Part shown: piece after piece, positions 27,901-34,254 of the stretch | Position numbering within the stretch: position 1 is the stretch's first letter | How the letters are laid out: every line of letters starts with the position of its first letter | DNA from: an uncultured Clostridia bacterium | GTDB taxonomy: Bacteria; Bacillota; Clostridia; TANB77; CAG-508 | Assembly (NCBI GenBank): GCA_949746285.1 | Contig: CATJZH010000135.1 | Coordinates: 1-34,684 of the forward strand | Direction: 5' to 3' | DNA length: 34,684 bases | Position numbers and translations under genes: made by a program | The notes under the pieces: model-generated | What the model saw: only the letters and a program-made list of their open reading frames with translations | The model's database searches: none | What the model was told of the DNA's origin: nothing

Positions 27901-30726
27901 ATATTTGCAACCAAACCAAGTGACACGGTTCCAGAATATTGTGAATATGTAAAATCTAGTGAAGTAACAAGTGGAAAATATGCAGAAGAAACACAAGAGG
28001 TAATATATTATTATAGACTAAAAGATTATGAATATAAAATAGAATACTATTATAATAATATAAAAGATGAAGAAAAGACAGAAACAAGAATAGCAACTTA
28101 TGGAACAAGTATAGAAGAATTTTCTAATAAAATGAAATATGGATATAAATATGAAAAAGCAGAAAACTTCCCATTAAAGGTATCTGAAGTTTTGGAAAAC
28201 AATATAATAAAAATACATTATATTCCAGATGAAGCTAATACAAAAGATTTATTTTATACAGTAGAATTTTATAAGGATAATGAAAAAATAGATAAAGATA
28301 CACAAATAGAAAAACAAGAAGTACAAGTATTAGAGGCAGACATTTTGAAAGTAAACAAGGAAAATATAAATATAACAGATAAATATAATGGATATAAGCT
28401 AGATAAAATAGAATATAAAGAAGAGACATCAGTAGAGTTACCAAATGAAGTTGATAATGAATCAGTAATAAAAGTGTACTATGTATTAAAAGATGCAAAA
28501 CTTACAGTAAAATATGTAGATAAATTTACAAATGAAGAGATATCAGACAAAATTGAAAAAACAGGAAAGTTTTTTGAGAAGTATGATATATCTGAAGATG
28601 AGAAAGAAATAGAAGGGTACACCATAATTGAAAGACCCGAAGAATTAACGGGTATATTAGGAGAAGAAGAGGAAAAGATATTCTATTATGCAAAAAATAC
28701 TAATGTTATAGTAAAATACTTAGAAAAAGATGAGACACCAGAAAACAATATGGACAATAAAATATTAGCAGAAGAAATAATTATAAATGGATATGAAGGA
28801 AAAGAGTATAAAACAGAACAAAAAGAAATAGAAAACTATACATTTGTAGAAAGCACAGAAAATACATCTGGTATAATGATCAAAGATAGAGTAGAGGTAA
28901 TTTATTATTACTTACAAAATACAAAAGTAATAGTAAATTATATAGATAAAACAACTGGAGAAAAATTAGAAACAATAGAAAAAGATGGAGTAGCTGGAGA
29001 TACATTTATAGGAGTGGCAAAAGATTTTGAAAATTATGTATTAATAGAAAGACCAGAAAATGAAACTGTTACAATGGAAAAAGAAGAAATTGTTTTAAAC
29101 TACTATTATGTACATATATCAAAAGGATTAGTAGAAAAACATATTGATATAACAACAAATGAAATATTAGACAGTGTAGAGTATGAAGGAAATGTTGGAG
29201 ATGAATATGAAACATCACCAAAAGAATTTGAAGGTTATGATCTTGTAAAAGATAAATTGCCAGAAAATGCAAAAGGAATATTAACATTAGATGGAATAGA
29301 AGTAAAATACTATTATGTAAGAAATTTATCTGTGAAAGTAGAATACATCGATAAAATAACAGATGAAAAGATATTAGAAGCAAATGGAAAAGATAGTACA
29401 ATAATTATTGAAGGACATGAAGGCGATACTTATAAAACAGAAGAAAAACAATTTAATGATTATGTAATTGTTGCAGAAATGTACCCAGAAAATACAGAAG
29501 GGACAATGAAAACAGTTATAAATTCAAACGGAACAATAGATACAGAGATAATAGTAAGATATTATTATGTACATGTATCTGCGGGTGTTATAGAAAGACA
29601 TATTGATGTAAAAACAGGTAAATTGATTGAAAAAGAAACATTATATAATGGTAATGAAGGAGATAAATATAAAACACAATCAAAAGAATTTGAAGATTAT
29701 GACATTGTAGAAGATAATTTACCAAATAACGCAGAAGGAATAATGACAAAAGAAGAAATAATTGTTAATTACTATTATGAAAGAAAAATGAAAGTTGTAG
29801 TAGAGTACATAGAAAAAATGACTGAAATAGTAATGGATACAGAAACAATTTTTGGACATGAAGGTGATATATATGAAACAAAAGAAAAAGAATATAAGGG
29901 ATATAAATTAACTGAAGTAACGTCAAATACATATGGTGAAATGAAATTATCAGAAGCAGAAGACGGAACAATATATGTAAAATATTATTATGCAAGAGAA
30001 TCAGCAGGAGTAAAAGAAGAACATATTGATATAAGAACAGGAAAAGTTTTAGATGAAAGTGTATATAATGGATATGAAGGAGATGAATATGAGACATTTT
30101 CAAAACAGATTAAAGGCTATAAGGTTATGGAATCTAAATATCCAGAAAATGCAAAAGGACAGATGACAAAAGAAGAAATAATAGTAAAATATTATTATAC
30201 AAAGCAAGCAAAAGTAATAGTTCAATATATAGACAATGAAACAAAATCTAAAATAGTTGAAGATATTACAATAGATGGATATGAAGGAAAAAGATATGAA
30301 ACAGAAGTAAAAGTGTTTGATGGATATAAGTTGTTTAGTAAGCCAGAAAATGCAGAAGGTAAAATGCAAGTAATAGAGACAGATGACGGAGAATTAGAAA
30401 CAATAACATATGTAAGATATTACTATACAAAAGTGGCGGAAGAAAATAAAGTATCAGAAAAGCAGGAACATATAACAAATATTTATAATAATATATCAAA
30501 TAATAATCCAAATCCATCAGGAAATTCGACAAATGTAAATGGTAAAGAAGATTTACCTAATAAACAGGAAGTAAAATCTGATAATAATGTATCAGAGAGA
30601 ACACCAGGCACAGGAGATATGTTACCTATAGTAACTTTAGGAACAATTGTGTTAGTAATAGTATTAAATATATTGTATAGTACAGTAAAAGTATTTAAAG
30701 GTAGCAAAAAGAAATTTATTAAATAA
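18970..30726 (+). CDS. Giant 3918-aa sortase-anchored surface protein
   Basis: A non-cleaved or late-cleaved N-terminal helix (14-33); a DLDGDGNAE EF-hand-like calcium motif (79-87); then a ~880-residue beta-rich head I cannot name. SpaA/Cna-B-type domains start near 969, 1092, 1208, 1342, 2320 and about 2857, with the usual Lys...E-x-x-A-P-E-x-Y...E-N pattern for isopeptide bonds. Residues ~1440-2201 form two tandem sets of seven propeller-like modules, and ~2385-2629 a duplicated unknown module; both sit within Cna-B domains. Residues ~2695-3820 are about 14 MucBP-like repeats, each ending in YYY, interrupted once by a Cna-B domain. The C-terminus has a polar linker, the sorting signal TPGTG (3878-3882), a membrane helix and a Lys-rich tail, so a sortase should attach it to the wall. 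Likely a long fibrous mucus or host/microbe-binding adhesin. An AATTGGAGGAAG site supports the start. No frameshift over 11.7 kb. Confidence 0.92.
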   Translation: MEKKFMINFSRKQKVSIFIIFTIIVLFIIGVLNYKDNKTNSIAANSEMARTLTYAEAQDGDEDIKNTENVKFDAFFLQDLDGDGNAEKIRGTCKEVGKEDTLYMELKVQTEGYLENARIEINGKNFYLQTSLPKDSELKYNYIGNNIKELEFNTINSGSQKVITGIVRSGDYNYDSRIADAIGNNINKYSKVNDVKLTGTYVGQDGARTYIEKNVEFNVDWYGTIDTNIYSTSQNRNITEMINKEEGTISFNFDIYTEDREEKLLLKSNHIEGEIPEINGYLPIEVKYLGKNDRFNYDETTRKFIIDRETEIIHDEVLKTTMDSRNKYEMKIVYSIEAYESVGKESIQLQIPVKTYYKGYNNPNIEFNNPYISNIESSTIVLDCNVPPTVTDQTYRTNFNVKVGRYIWNDMSYLVLKDKPLNLYNGNSEEENDDTYKVMWKVFIGTEEKLDSIIMKETANGEEKQSDKFIKKDSTIESMEDVTSNVGIYFYGADTILGDDGWIKIYDDETDTLLETFTKDTWNKYKEENPYRYELPVKHIRIETSKAIKNESYLTVYNIKELDDEKIIQKYEKNEFDGLQHISSRLVGYVGNTEIEKVSHTAKYVAPESEATVFISRDKLSTQESEKNIDIYIQTIADDNKNEVRWKNGSFLLRLPEELIDVKLNEISINNTNVSLESYELVKENGQYFIKILTENETPQTYTIRINLDLTANPRMSTATRNIELYATNEKNSDYYYKTSDIYDVNNNLNTEEQVYYNIVSISMISPNSLLTTQIASNYDENGSIALAPQIIELEYRYDLENEKTVDIGIDVINNYSNTISEVSIIGKIPFEGNTFVLSKNNLNSEFSTRMTEDGLRIPEAMKDEIKVYYSENENPDKDLSKAENGWKTKDEVKNWDTIKSFFIDFQNYIMDIGEKVEFGYTIKIPKKTELNKTSYSHHGIEFCLDTEQGKYRTSIEPNKLGIRLTKKYNFELQKYQENKEKLISKVKYSIKEISIDKDGNEKQEVIKTDVTNSEGKIQLSNLAVEKIYEVKEIKAPEDYELNSDAIRFICHMNEDGSITIEKLNGETREEIAIEKDEVNNYKVVLKLEDKVKARLKITKKELGTENRVEKAYYKVTGEGLPQGGKILSTNKDGELTFVGLSIGEEYVLQEVKVSGYYLSSPVTFKILKQDESYEVEILDGEVLKESFSEEDNIPVLNIVLEDEKIPTYNLEVTKIKRIEETTLSKTVEENSSTEETTYLEGAKFKLYKGKQEIGEYVTDSTGKITITGLYLYEEGRNINQTYTLKEVSAPQGYTKVKDITFRVQNNNGSLQYIEELSSGQTEKAYTVEENTVKLIIEDTPAFKLVKKDFETKMPVANVKFAIYNVDVEEVPAKNNKNEILGTKEIVNGKEYYTLTTNENGEIIAELPEGIYKAVEIEAPEKYDVTDTIQYFGIGTSIEGNKSLEKIWSKEILTNSGDQIVSAKETSDGGIIIAGNFRSNIIDLGNDVILTKKVATYYTAGMVIKYSQDKEVEWAKAIESDSNVYINSVNETTEGNILVGGSFNGRGMIAEYSSKGEEIWGNLTIGIDISFIQGTADKGIVIAGELKDYCKDFGIEPIGKNNGFIAKYDNSKELQWAKVVGGSKSDYINSLSETSDGGILVGGYFTSSEIELEENVVLENTSSCNGMIIKYNTLGSVDWTKTIGGSDTRIKSVQETNDNGYIVAGYFRSQTLDLGNGTILEKVSGYNTEMVIKYDMALNVEWAKTEGEGINIFIEEADDNGFVLYNGSIIKYNSIGEIEWKKEIKSNVNSLLELTSSECLIIEDKAISKYSFCDIPEVKVERRENADISIESMINNGISGYIAGGYFEDTIDLGNGIILESNGGLDAAIIKYSSMGNVEWARTIGGEEVEQINYITSTSDNGVIAVGYFTSLSIDLGNNIFLDLTDDDLTRMVIKFNSNGETEWAKAIGNSWSDKIDSVLETKDGGILVSGQFYADQIDLEDGIVLERKNEEAGMIIKYDAKGKLEWANTVEISSRNGIDTIIETKDGGYAITGNFSHGTYDLGNGVVLNCAGARAGMLIKCDSNGNIQWAKAIGGEKENELLSIVETSDGGYIVSGYLGTGKIDFGNGIVLNGSNNYYSGMLIKFSNLGEVEWARNSEEVNSILQDSDGGIVVSTFSGLFKYSTEGKLEWSNDFETTSAIRIFDGTYLVSNYGEVLRVRAGIGISETQELIVENKRKEFAISTGVKKIGETKGGDISGENLKVYERVKYGDNSKKEIIMTPDKGYEIIAITVNGEKHVFTQNEDGTYTMPVIQNITEDQYIEVSYGIKYEDIIDDKNNNIIVINKIDSKTKEPIPEVTFKIEEVKKREGLENAIGNPVGNGRGVQGVDYKNPENIEETMVQNGDYYFIENNGTYIPNNSDTQGTVANSYIPIDLRNKDKEYAVVVNGEMECDGNALLYASISGDTNAPGWGNIMDVRYSAAAQNYYIYLPPGNLYYLHLGYENSTNNLSNVKINSIQVCPVKEIAYEFIEKDGKYEPNNKGIDDTCANSYIPIDLSGCTGKYNLTINAQVSSDLDGDIGYMSITESPYRIDYRNAEICLSGNVEAKDYNFELSGGKIYYLQLGYYKNSYYSWGDDSLIINSLNLTPIDSSEYSIEVQTNSEGKAIAQIPFGTYNIKEIAAPEKYLLADEIMTIDFALDGQKEFTIENTVASEVIAHHYKANRNAEGNYEYTEEKIVEDNITRGKVGEKYITAPKLDLEKYELIKDENGNYDIPKNATGTYGEDTIEVNYYYAEKEIPLTVYHYIEGTNIKVPLMDGTEAEEEVSYGKEGEEYVTNGLANDRLSNEYELVEEAENKSGVYKVTEVFVTYYYKKIERNITIVKYAEDGQTPLQGTKFKIKPKNQEEATEETYVTDVQGKIRITLEAGEYELIEVEPSEGYMLPENPITNINVTRETEDETKITLTNERARGQVIVHYYLEGTTEKIIEDEIKTGVIGEIFATKPSDTVPEYCEYVKSSEVTSGKYAEETQEVIYYYRLKDYEYKIEYYYNNIKDEEKTETRIATYGTSIEEFSNKMKYGYKYEKAENFPLKVSEVLENNIIKIHYIPDEANTKDLFYTVEFYKDNEKIDKDTQIEKQEVQVLEADILKVNKENINITDKYNGYKLDKIEYKEETSVELPNEVDNESVIKVYYVLKDAKLTVKYVDKFTNEEISDKIEKTGKFFEKYDISEDEKEIEGYTIIERPEELTGILGEEEEKIFYYAKNTNVIVKYLEKDETPENNMDNKILAEEIIINGYEGKEYKTEQKEIENYTFVESTENTSGIMIKDRVEVIYYYLQNTKVIVNYIDKTTGEKLETIEKDGVAGDTFIGVAKDFENYVLIERPENETVTMEKEEIVLNYYYVHISKGLVEKHIDITTNEILDSVEYEGNVGDEYETSPKEFEGYDLVKDKLPENAKGILTLDGIEVKYYYVRNLSVKVEYIDKITDEKILEANGKDSTIIIEGHEGDTYKTEEKQFNDYVIVAEMYPENTEGTMKTVINSNGTIDTEIIVRYYYVHVSAGVIERHIDVKTGKLIEKETLYNGNEGDKYKTQSKEFEDYDIVEDNLPNNAEGIMTKEEIIVNYYYERKMKVVVEYIEKMTEIVMDTETIFGHEGDIYETKEKEYKGYKLTEVTSNTYGEMKLSEAEDGTIYVKYYYARESAGVKEEHIDIRTGKVLDESVYNGYEGDEYETFSKQIKGYKVMESKYPENAKGQMTKEEIIVKYYYTKQAKVIVQYIDNETKSKIVEDITIDGYEGKRYETEVKVFDGYKLFSKPENAEGKMQVIETDDGELETITYVRYYYTKVAEENKVSEKQEHITNIYNNISNNNPNPSGNSTNVNGKEDLPNKQEVKSDNNVSERTPGTGDMLPIVTLGTIVLVIVLNILYSTVKVFKGSKKKFIK
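23287..25572 (+). repeat. Fourteen propeller-like repeats (two sets of seven) in the giant protein
   Basis: The motif (V/L)EWAK.IGG....I.S..ET.DGG(I/Y)(I/L)V(A/S)G.F....(I/D)DLGNG..L......GM(I/V)IKY recurs. Counting the W-strand, modules begin at KIWSKEI, VEWAKAI, EIWGNLT, LQWAKVV, VDWTKTI, VEWAKTE and IEWKKEI. A second set begins with the degenerate PEVKVERREN and continues VEWARTI, TEWAKAI, LEWANTV, IQWAKAI, VEWARNS and LEWSNDF. In each set the last two modules are shortened and lack the DLGNG hairpin. Repeats are clear at protein level; DNA copies have diverged. Confidence 0.8.
26122..26856 (+). repeat. Tandem duplicated ~120-aa unknown module inside a Cna-B domain
   Basis: Copy A (about residues 2385-2506) and copy B (about 2507-2629) share a start Y(Y/E)FIE..G.Y.PNN, then (T/D)..(A)NSYIPIDL, a beta-rich core, and (L)..G..YYL.LGY followed by (I)NS(I/L). 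I do not recognise a named family; they look like small jelly-roll or prepeptidase-type beta modules. They interrupt the Cna-B domain that starts near residue 2320 and resumes near 2630. Confidence 0.7.
27052..30429 (+). repeat. About 14 MucBP-like repeats, the last seven in alternating A/B types
   Basis: Units of ~65-85 residues follow the pattern V.V.Y.(I/L)....(G).....E...G..G..Y.T....(F/I)..Y.L(V/I)......(G.M)....V.YYY. In the last seven, type A (KVIVxYIDK) alternates with type B (AGVxExHID, KGLVEKHID): A-B-A-B-A-B-A. One Cna-B domain is inserted after the second repeat. MucBP units in lactobacilli bind mucin; binding here is inferred. Confidence 0.8.
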
Positions 30727-30737
30727 TTGAAATGAAG

Positions 30738-30776
30738 AAATCCAAGTTTAATTTAAAAGTTAAACTTGGATTTTTT
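30738..30776 (+). terminator. Intrinsic terminator of the giant gene
   Basis: A perfect 14-bp stem, AAATCCAAGTTTAA (30738-30751) with its complement at 30760-30773, and a T6 run (30771-30776). Confidence 0.92.
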
Positions 30777-30842
30777 AAGTAATATTTTTTGTGCCCGCTT
30801 TTCTTGATTGTTACAAGATATAGTACAATTTATTCAAAATAT

Positions 30843-30900
30843 GCACAATAAAGCACTCAAAAAACGCACAACAAAACACTCAAAAAACGCACAATATATA
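30843..30900. repeat. Two 23-bp direct repeats and a partial third upstream of the DUF4143 ATPase gene
   Basis: Unit 1 (30843-30865) and unit 2 (30866-30888) each begin GCACAA and end CACTCAAAAAAC, differing at two or three bases; unit 3 begins GCACAA at 30889 and then departs. They are contiguous, with no spacers, and lie 48-105 nt before the ATG, the position of an operator or an iteron-like array. Confidence 0.75.
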
Positions 30901-30947
30901 TTGAAAAAAATAAAAGAATATGTTATTCTAGAAAAGAGGTGAATATA

Positions 30948-32228
30948 ATGAAATTAACAAAAAAAGATTACATACCAAGATTAATAGATAAATCAATAGA
31001 AGAAAATTTAGAGATTTTTGGAGCAGTAAGTATTGAAGGCCCAAAGTGGTGTGGAAAAACTTGGACTGCACTAAATCATTCTAATAGTGTTATATACTTA
31101 AACAATACAGCAGATAATTTTAGAGAAAAGCATTTGGCAGAAATGGACGTAAATTTAGTTTTAGACAAAGAAGCACCAGAACTTATAGATGAATGGCAGG
31201 AAGTTCCAGCAATATGGGATGCAGTGAGATTTAAATGCGATCAAGATAAGGAAAAAGGCAAATATATTTTAACAGGTTCGAGTGTTCCAGTAAGTGATAA
31301 AATACATCATTCTGGAGCGGGAAGAATCTGTAAAATGAAGATGCGTACAATGTCTTTGTATGAATCAGGAGATTCTAGTGGAGAAGTTTCTTTAAAAGAA
31401 TTGTTTGAAGGTAAGGTTAAAAATAAATTAGTAAATAAAGTAGAATTGCAAAGAATAGCGGAGTTAATTGTAAGAGGGGGATGGCCAGAAAGTATTAATA
31501 TTAGCGTTGATGGAGCAATGAAGATAACAAAGAGTTATATTGAAGCAGTATTAGATAAAGATATTGTGGCTATAGATGGTGTGAAAAGAGATAAAACAAA
31601 AATGGAAATGCTACTAAGATCTCTAGCAAGAAACGAAAGTACTATTTCATCAAATAATATATTAATAAAAGATATAGATGATAATGTTACTGAAGAAAGA
31701 ACTAGCATAAGTAAAAATACAGTCGCAGACTATTTAAACATATTAAATAGATTACATTTAATAGAAAATCAAAATTCTTTTATGTATAAAATACGTTCAA
31801 GATTGAATGTAGGAAAAAATCCTAAAAGACATTTTGTAGATCCATCATTAGGATGTGCAATTTTAAATATCACTCCAGAAAAATTGATAAACCAATTAGA
31901 TACTTTTGGATTATATTTTGAAGCTTTATGCGAAAGAGATTTAAAAATATATGCTGAAAGCATAGGTGCAAAATTGTATCATTATAGAGAAAATGATACA
32001 GGTGTAGAGGTTGATGCAATAGTAGAAATTGCAGATGGAGAATATGGAGCGATAGAAATAAAATTAGGTGCGAATAAAGAAGAAGAGGCAGTAGCAAGTT
32101 TAAAAAGATTTTATGAGTTAGCTGAGATTAAGCCTAAATTTATGTGTGTAATTTGTGGATTATATGATGCAGTTGTAAAAAGACCAGATGGAATTTATGT
32201 TTTACCAATTACAGCATTAAAACCATAA
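30948..32228 (+). CDS. AAA_14/DUF4143 family ATPase
   Basis: 426 aa. Seen: Walker A GPKWCGKT (31-38), Walker B ELIDE (about 78-82), sensor-like YILTGSS, a winged-helix-like middle (SKNTVADYLNILNRLHLIENQ), and a C-terminal DUF4143 region with an E-V-D...E-I-K pattern (GVEVDAIVEI, GAIEIKLG) resembling the PD-(D/E)xK nuclease fold. Such ATPases are widespread, often solitary, with function not settled; roles in DNA transactions or mobile-element defence have been suggested for relatives. The start was set at ATG 30948 because AGAGGTG (30936-30942) is its ribosome binding site; a GTG at 30939 lies inside that site and is rejected. Direct repeats upstream may regulate it. The MBL gene follows after 43 nt on the same strand. 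Confidence 0.92.
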   Translation: MKLTKKDYIPRLIDKSIEENLEIFGAVSIEGPKWCGKTWTALNHSNSVIYLNNTADNFREKHLAEMDVNLVLDKEAPELIDEWQEVPAIWDAVRFKCDQDKEKGKYILTGSSVPVSDKIHHSGAGRICKMKMRTMSLYESGDSSGEVSLKELFEGKVKNKLVNKVELQRIAELIVRGGWPESINISVDGAMKITKSYIEAVLDKDIVAIDGVKRDKTKMEMLLRSLARNESTISSNNILIKDIDDNVTEERTSISKNTVADYLNILNRLHLIENQNSFMYKIRSRLNVGKNPKRHFVDPSLGCAILNITPEKLINQLDTFGLYFEALCERDLKIYAESIGAKLYHYRENDTGVEVDAIVEIADGEYGAIEIKLGANKEEEAVASLKRFYELAEIKPKFMCVICGLYDAVVKRPDGIYVLPITALKP

Positions 32229-32271
32229 ATTTAAAATTATTGTTAAAATTACAACAAAGGAATAATTAGGA

Positions 32272-33258
32272 ATGGGAAGAAAAAGTAATAGAAAAATAGA
32301 AAATCAAATAAAAAGAGTAATTGTTTTAGTAATTATTTTACTGGTATTAGCTGTAGCAAGCAAAAATGGAATACTAGAAAACATTGAAAAAGATTTAACT
32401 CAAATTGGAATTTTAGAGACTGTAGGAGAAGTAAAACAAAATCAAGAAGTAGATACTAAAATATCAGAAAATATAGTATTAGACAAAAATAAATTAAATA
32501 TATTATTTTTTGATGTAGGACAAGCAGATTCTGAACTAATTTTTTATAATGGAAAAACAATTTTAATAGATTCTGGAAATACTAATGATGGAGAAAATAT
32601 TGTAAATGGAATTAAATCATTAGGAATATCAAAATTAGATTATGTAATAGGAACACATGTACATGAGGATCATATAGGTGGCATGAGTTATATTGTAGAT
32701 GAAATTGAAATAGGAAATTTTTATTTACCATATAATACAAAAACTACATCAAGTTATTATAAAAGATTATTAAATTCCCTTACTGAAAAAAATATAGGAA
32801 TAGAAGAAGCTACAGTTGGAGATAAAATTCAAATAGATGACCTTATATGTGAAATTATGTCAGTTGATAATGAAGAGCCTGAAGATGCAAATGATGCTTC
32901 AATTGTGACACAAATTACTTATGGAGAATTAAAATATTTATTTATGGGAGATGCTACATCAAGAAACGAAAATAGTAGAGAATGGGAAGATGTAGATATA
33001 CTTAAAGTTGGTCATCATGGTTCAAATACAAGCAGTACAGAAAGATTTTTAAAGCAAACTTTAGCAGAAATAGCTATAATACCAGTAGGAAAAGAAAATA
33101 GTTATGGTTTACCTAAACAGGAAATCTTAAATAGATTAAATAACTTGGGAAGTAAAATTTATAGAACAGATATTGATGGAACAATACAAATTTTAAGTGA
33201 TGGAAAAACAAATGAAGTTATAAAAATAGATGTGAGTTTTGATGGAAGTGAAGAATAG
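32272..33258 (+). CDS. Secreted/anchored metallo-beta-lactamase-fold hydrolase, ComEC C-terminal-like
   Basis: 328 aa. A basic N-terminus and one helix (about 15-30) anchor it. Residues ~75-328 form a metallo-beta-lactamase fold of the ComEC/Rec2 C-terminal type: FFDVGQADSELI (family DVGQGDS), TILIDSGN, the metal motif HVHEDH (129-134), LFMGDAT, and KVGHHGSNTSS. The ComEC membrane channel part is absent. Such stand-alone proteins are thought to act on extracytoplasmic nucleic acids or phosphodiesters; substrate unknown. The neighbouring convergent DUF3006 gene is a recurrent partner of this subfamily in Firmicutes, so a shared function is plausible. The site before the ATG (AGGAATAATTAGGA) is moderate. 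Confidence 0.93.
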   Translation: MGRKSNRKIENQIKRVIVLVIILLVLAVASKNGILENIEKDLTQIGILETVGEVKQNQEVDTKISENIVLDKNKLNILFFDVGQADSELIFYNGKTILIDSGNTNDGENIVNGIKSLGISKLDYVIGTHVHEDHIGGMSYIVDEIEIGNFYLPYNTKTTSSYYKRLLNSLTEKNIGIEEATVGDKIQIDDLICEIMSVDNEEPEDANDASIVTQITYGELKYLFMGDATSRNENSREWEDVDILKVGHHGSNTSSTERFLKQTLAEIAIIPVGKENSYGLPKQEILNRLNNLGSKIYRTDIDGTIQILSDGKTNEVIKIDVSFDGSEE

Positions 33259-33286
33259 GAGTGAGAAATCATTCCTTTATTTTTTC
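33257..33286 (+). terminator. Terminator overlapping the MBL stop codon and the DUF3006 stop
   Basis: AGGAGTGA (33257-33264), tetraloop GAAA, and TCATTCCT (33269-33276) with one wobble, then a T-rich run from 33277. The hairpin begins inside the MBL stop codon, and the T-rich tail overlaps the end of the minus-strand DUF3006 gene. Confidence 0.75.
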
Positions 33287-33588
33287 TTTTTAAATAAATT
33301 GTTAACTAAACTCTCTATTTCTTTTTGAGTAGCTTTTGTTTTTTCTTCATCTAAAATATATTTATTATTTTCAAATCTTAATATAGAACCTTCTTTACAA
33401 TTGTCGGGTAATAATTCTATAGGAATGTTTAAAAACTCACCAGTTTTTAAATTTTCGCAAACAGCAAAATTTTCTTCAAATCTATCTATCGAAAATGAAG
33501 TGTTTGTTTTTTCTAAGTGTTTTTTTAAATCGTTTGAAAAATTATCATGATTTAAATTATTATTAGCATTTTCTATTTCTAAATTCAT
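33277..33588 (-). CDS. DUF3006 domain protein
   Basis: 103 aa. An Asn-rich, helical N-terminus (1-30), then the DUF3006 core: FSIDRFEENFAVCENLKTG, FLNIPIELLPDNCKEGSIL and FENNKYILDEE, then a Lys-rich tail. DUF3006 proteins are small, SH3-barrel-like in pattern, and commonly lie beside ComEC-like metallo-beta-lactamase genes; here it is convergent with one (18-nt gap). No signal peptide, so it may act in the cytoplasm. Start: a near-perfect GGGAGGTG site 5-6 nt upstream. Function unknown. Confidence 0.88.
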   Translation of the reverse strand: MNLEIENANNNLNHDNFSNDLKKHLEKTNTSFSIDRFEENFAVCENLKTGEFLNIPIELLPDNCKEGSILRFENNKYILDEEKTKATQKEIESLVNNLFKKKK

Positions 33589-33705
33589 ATTTTCACCTCC
33601 CTTGGAAATTTATTAAATAATAACACAAATTATAGTTGTTTACAAATAAAAATTTTATTGATAAAATATCAAAATAGTAGAAATAATAGTATAAAGGAGA
33701 AAATA

Positions 33706-34254
33706 ATGAGTAAGAAAAATATTATTTATCTAATAATATCAATTATTTTAGTTATTATAGCTGTAGTATTTTGTTTATATGTTTTTGTTTTTAGTAATCC
33801 AAATAGAAATAAGGCTTCAGATTTAGAAGTTTCAAAAACAAAAGATATAGAAGATGCTAAATATTCTGATATTACAGTATATAAAGCTGATGGAACAGAA
33901 GTTAAACTTTCAGATTATAAAGATTCTGCTATTGTACTTTTCTTTTTTAATAAAGAATCTGAGGATTCTATGAAAGATTTAGAAAAGTTTGAAGATATGT
34001 ACAAAAACTATGAAGATAAAATTAAGTTTTTCATTATAAATGTAACTCAAGATGTTGACAATGAACTTGAAAATGAGTATTCAATAGAAATATTATATGA
34101 TTTTTATAAAGAAGCAATTAGAAATTATGATATAAAAGAGTACCCATCTATTATTTATATAAATTCAGATAATGACGTTTTTAATGCTAAATCTGGTTTT
34201 ACAACAACAGATGCATTAGAAGCAAATTTAGATATATTATCAAACAATATATAA
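33706..34254 (+). CDS. Membrane-anchored thioredoxin-fold protein lacking the CxxC motif
   Basis: 182 aa. A basic start (MSKKN) and one helix (6-29) place the rest outside the membrane. Residues ~55-182 follow a TlpA/AhpC-TSA layout: strand DITVYKADGTEVKLSDYK, then IVLFFFNKESEDSMKDLEKF at the place where TlpA proteins have FWATWCPPC, and the cis-Pro segment YPSIIYI (P148). Both active-site cysteines are missing (NKESEDS), so disulfide chemistry is unlikely; a structural or ligand-binding role is inferred. The start is the ATG at 33706 with AAAGGAG 5-6 nt upstream; a TTG at 33658 would add 16 residues but has no ribosome binding site. Divergent from the DUF3006 gene; its stop abuts the stop of the minus-strand membrane-protein gene. 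Confidence 0.85.
   Translation: MSKKNIIYLIISIILVIIAVVFCLYVFVFSNPNRNKASDLEVSKTKDIEDAKYSDITVYKADGTEVKLSDYKDSAIVLFFFNKESEDSMKDLEKFEDMYKNYEDKIKFFIINVTQDVDNELENEYSIEILYDFYKEAIRNYDIKEYPSIIYINSDNDVFNAKSGFTTTDALEANLDILSNNI

Noticed and set aside
30843..30900. CRISPR-like repeats
   Set aside because: Only two and a half units, contiguous with no spacers, AT-rich and without palindromic ends; no cas genes in the window.
30939..30947. Upstream GTG start for the DUF4143 ATPase
   Set aside because: The GTG is part of the AGAGGTG ribosome binding site of the ATG at 30948.
33658..33705. Upstream TTG start for the thioredoxin-fold protein
   Set aside because: No ribosome binding site before it, and the added 16 residues spoil the normal short basic N-terminus. 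The ATG at 33706 has AAAGGAG.
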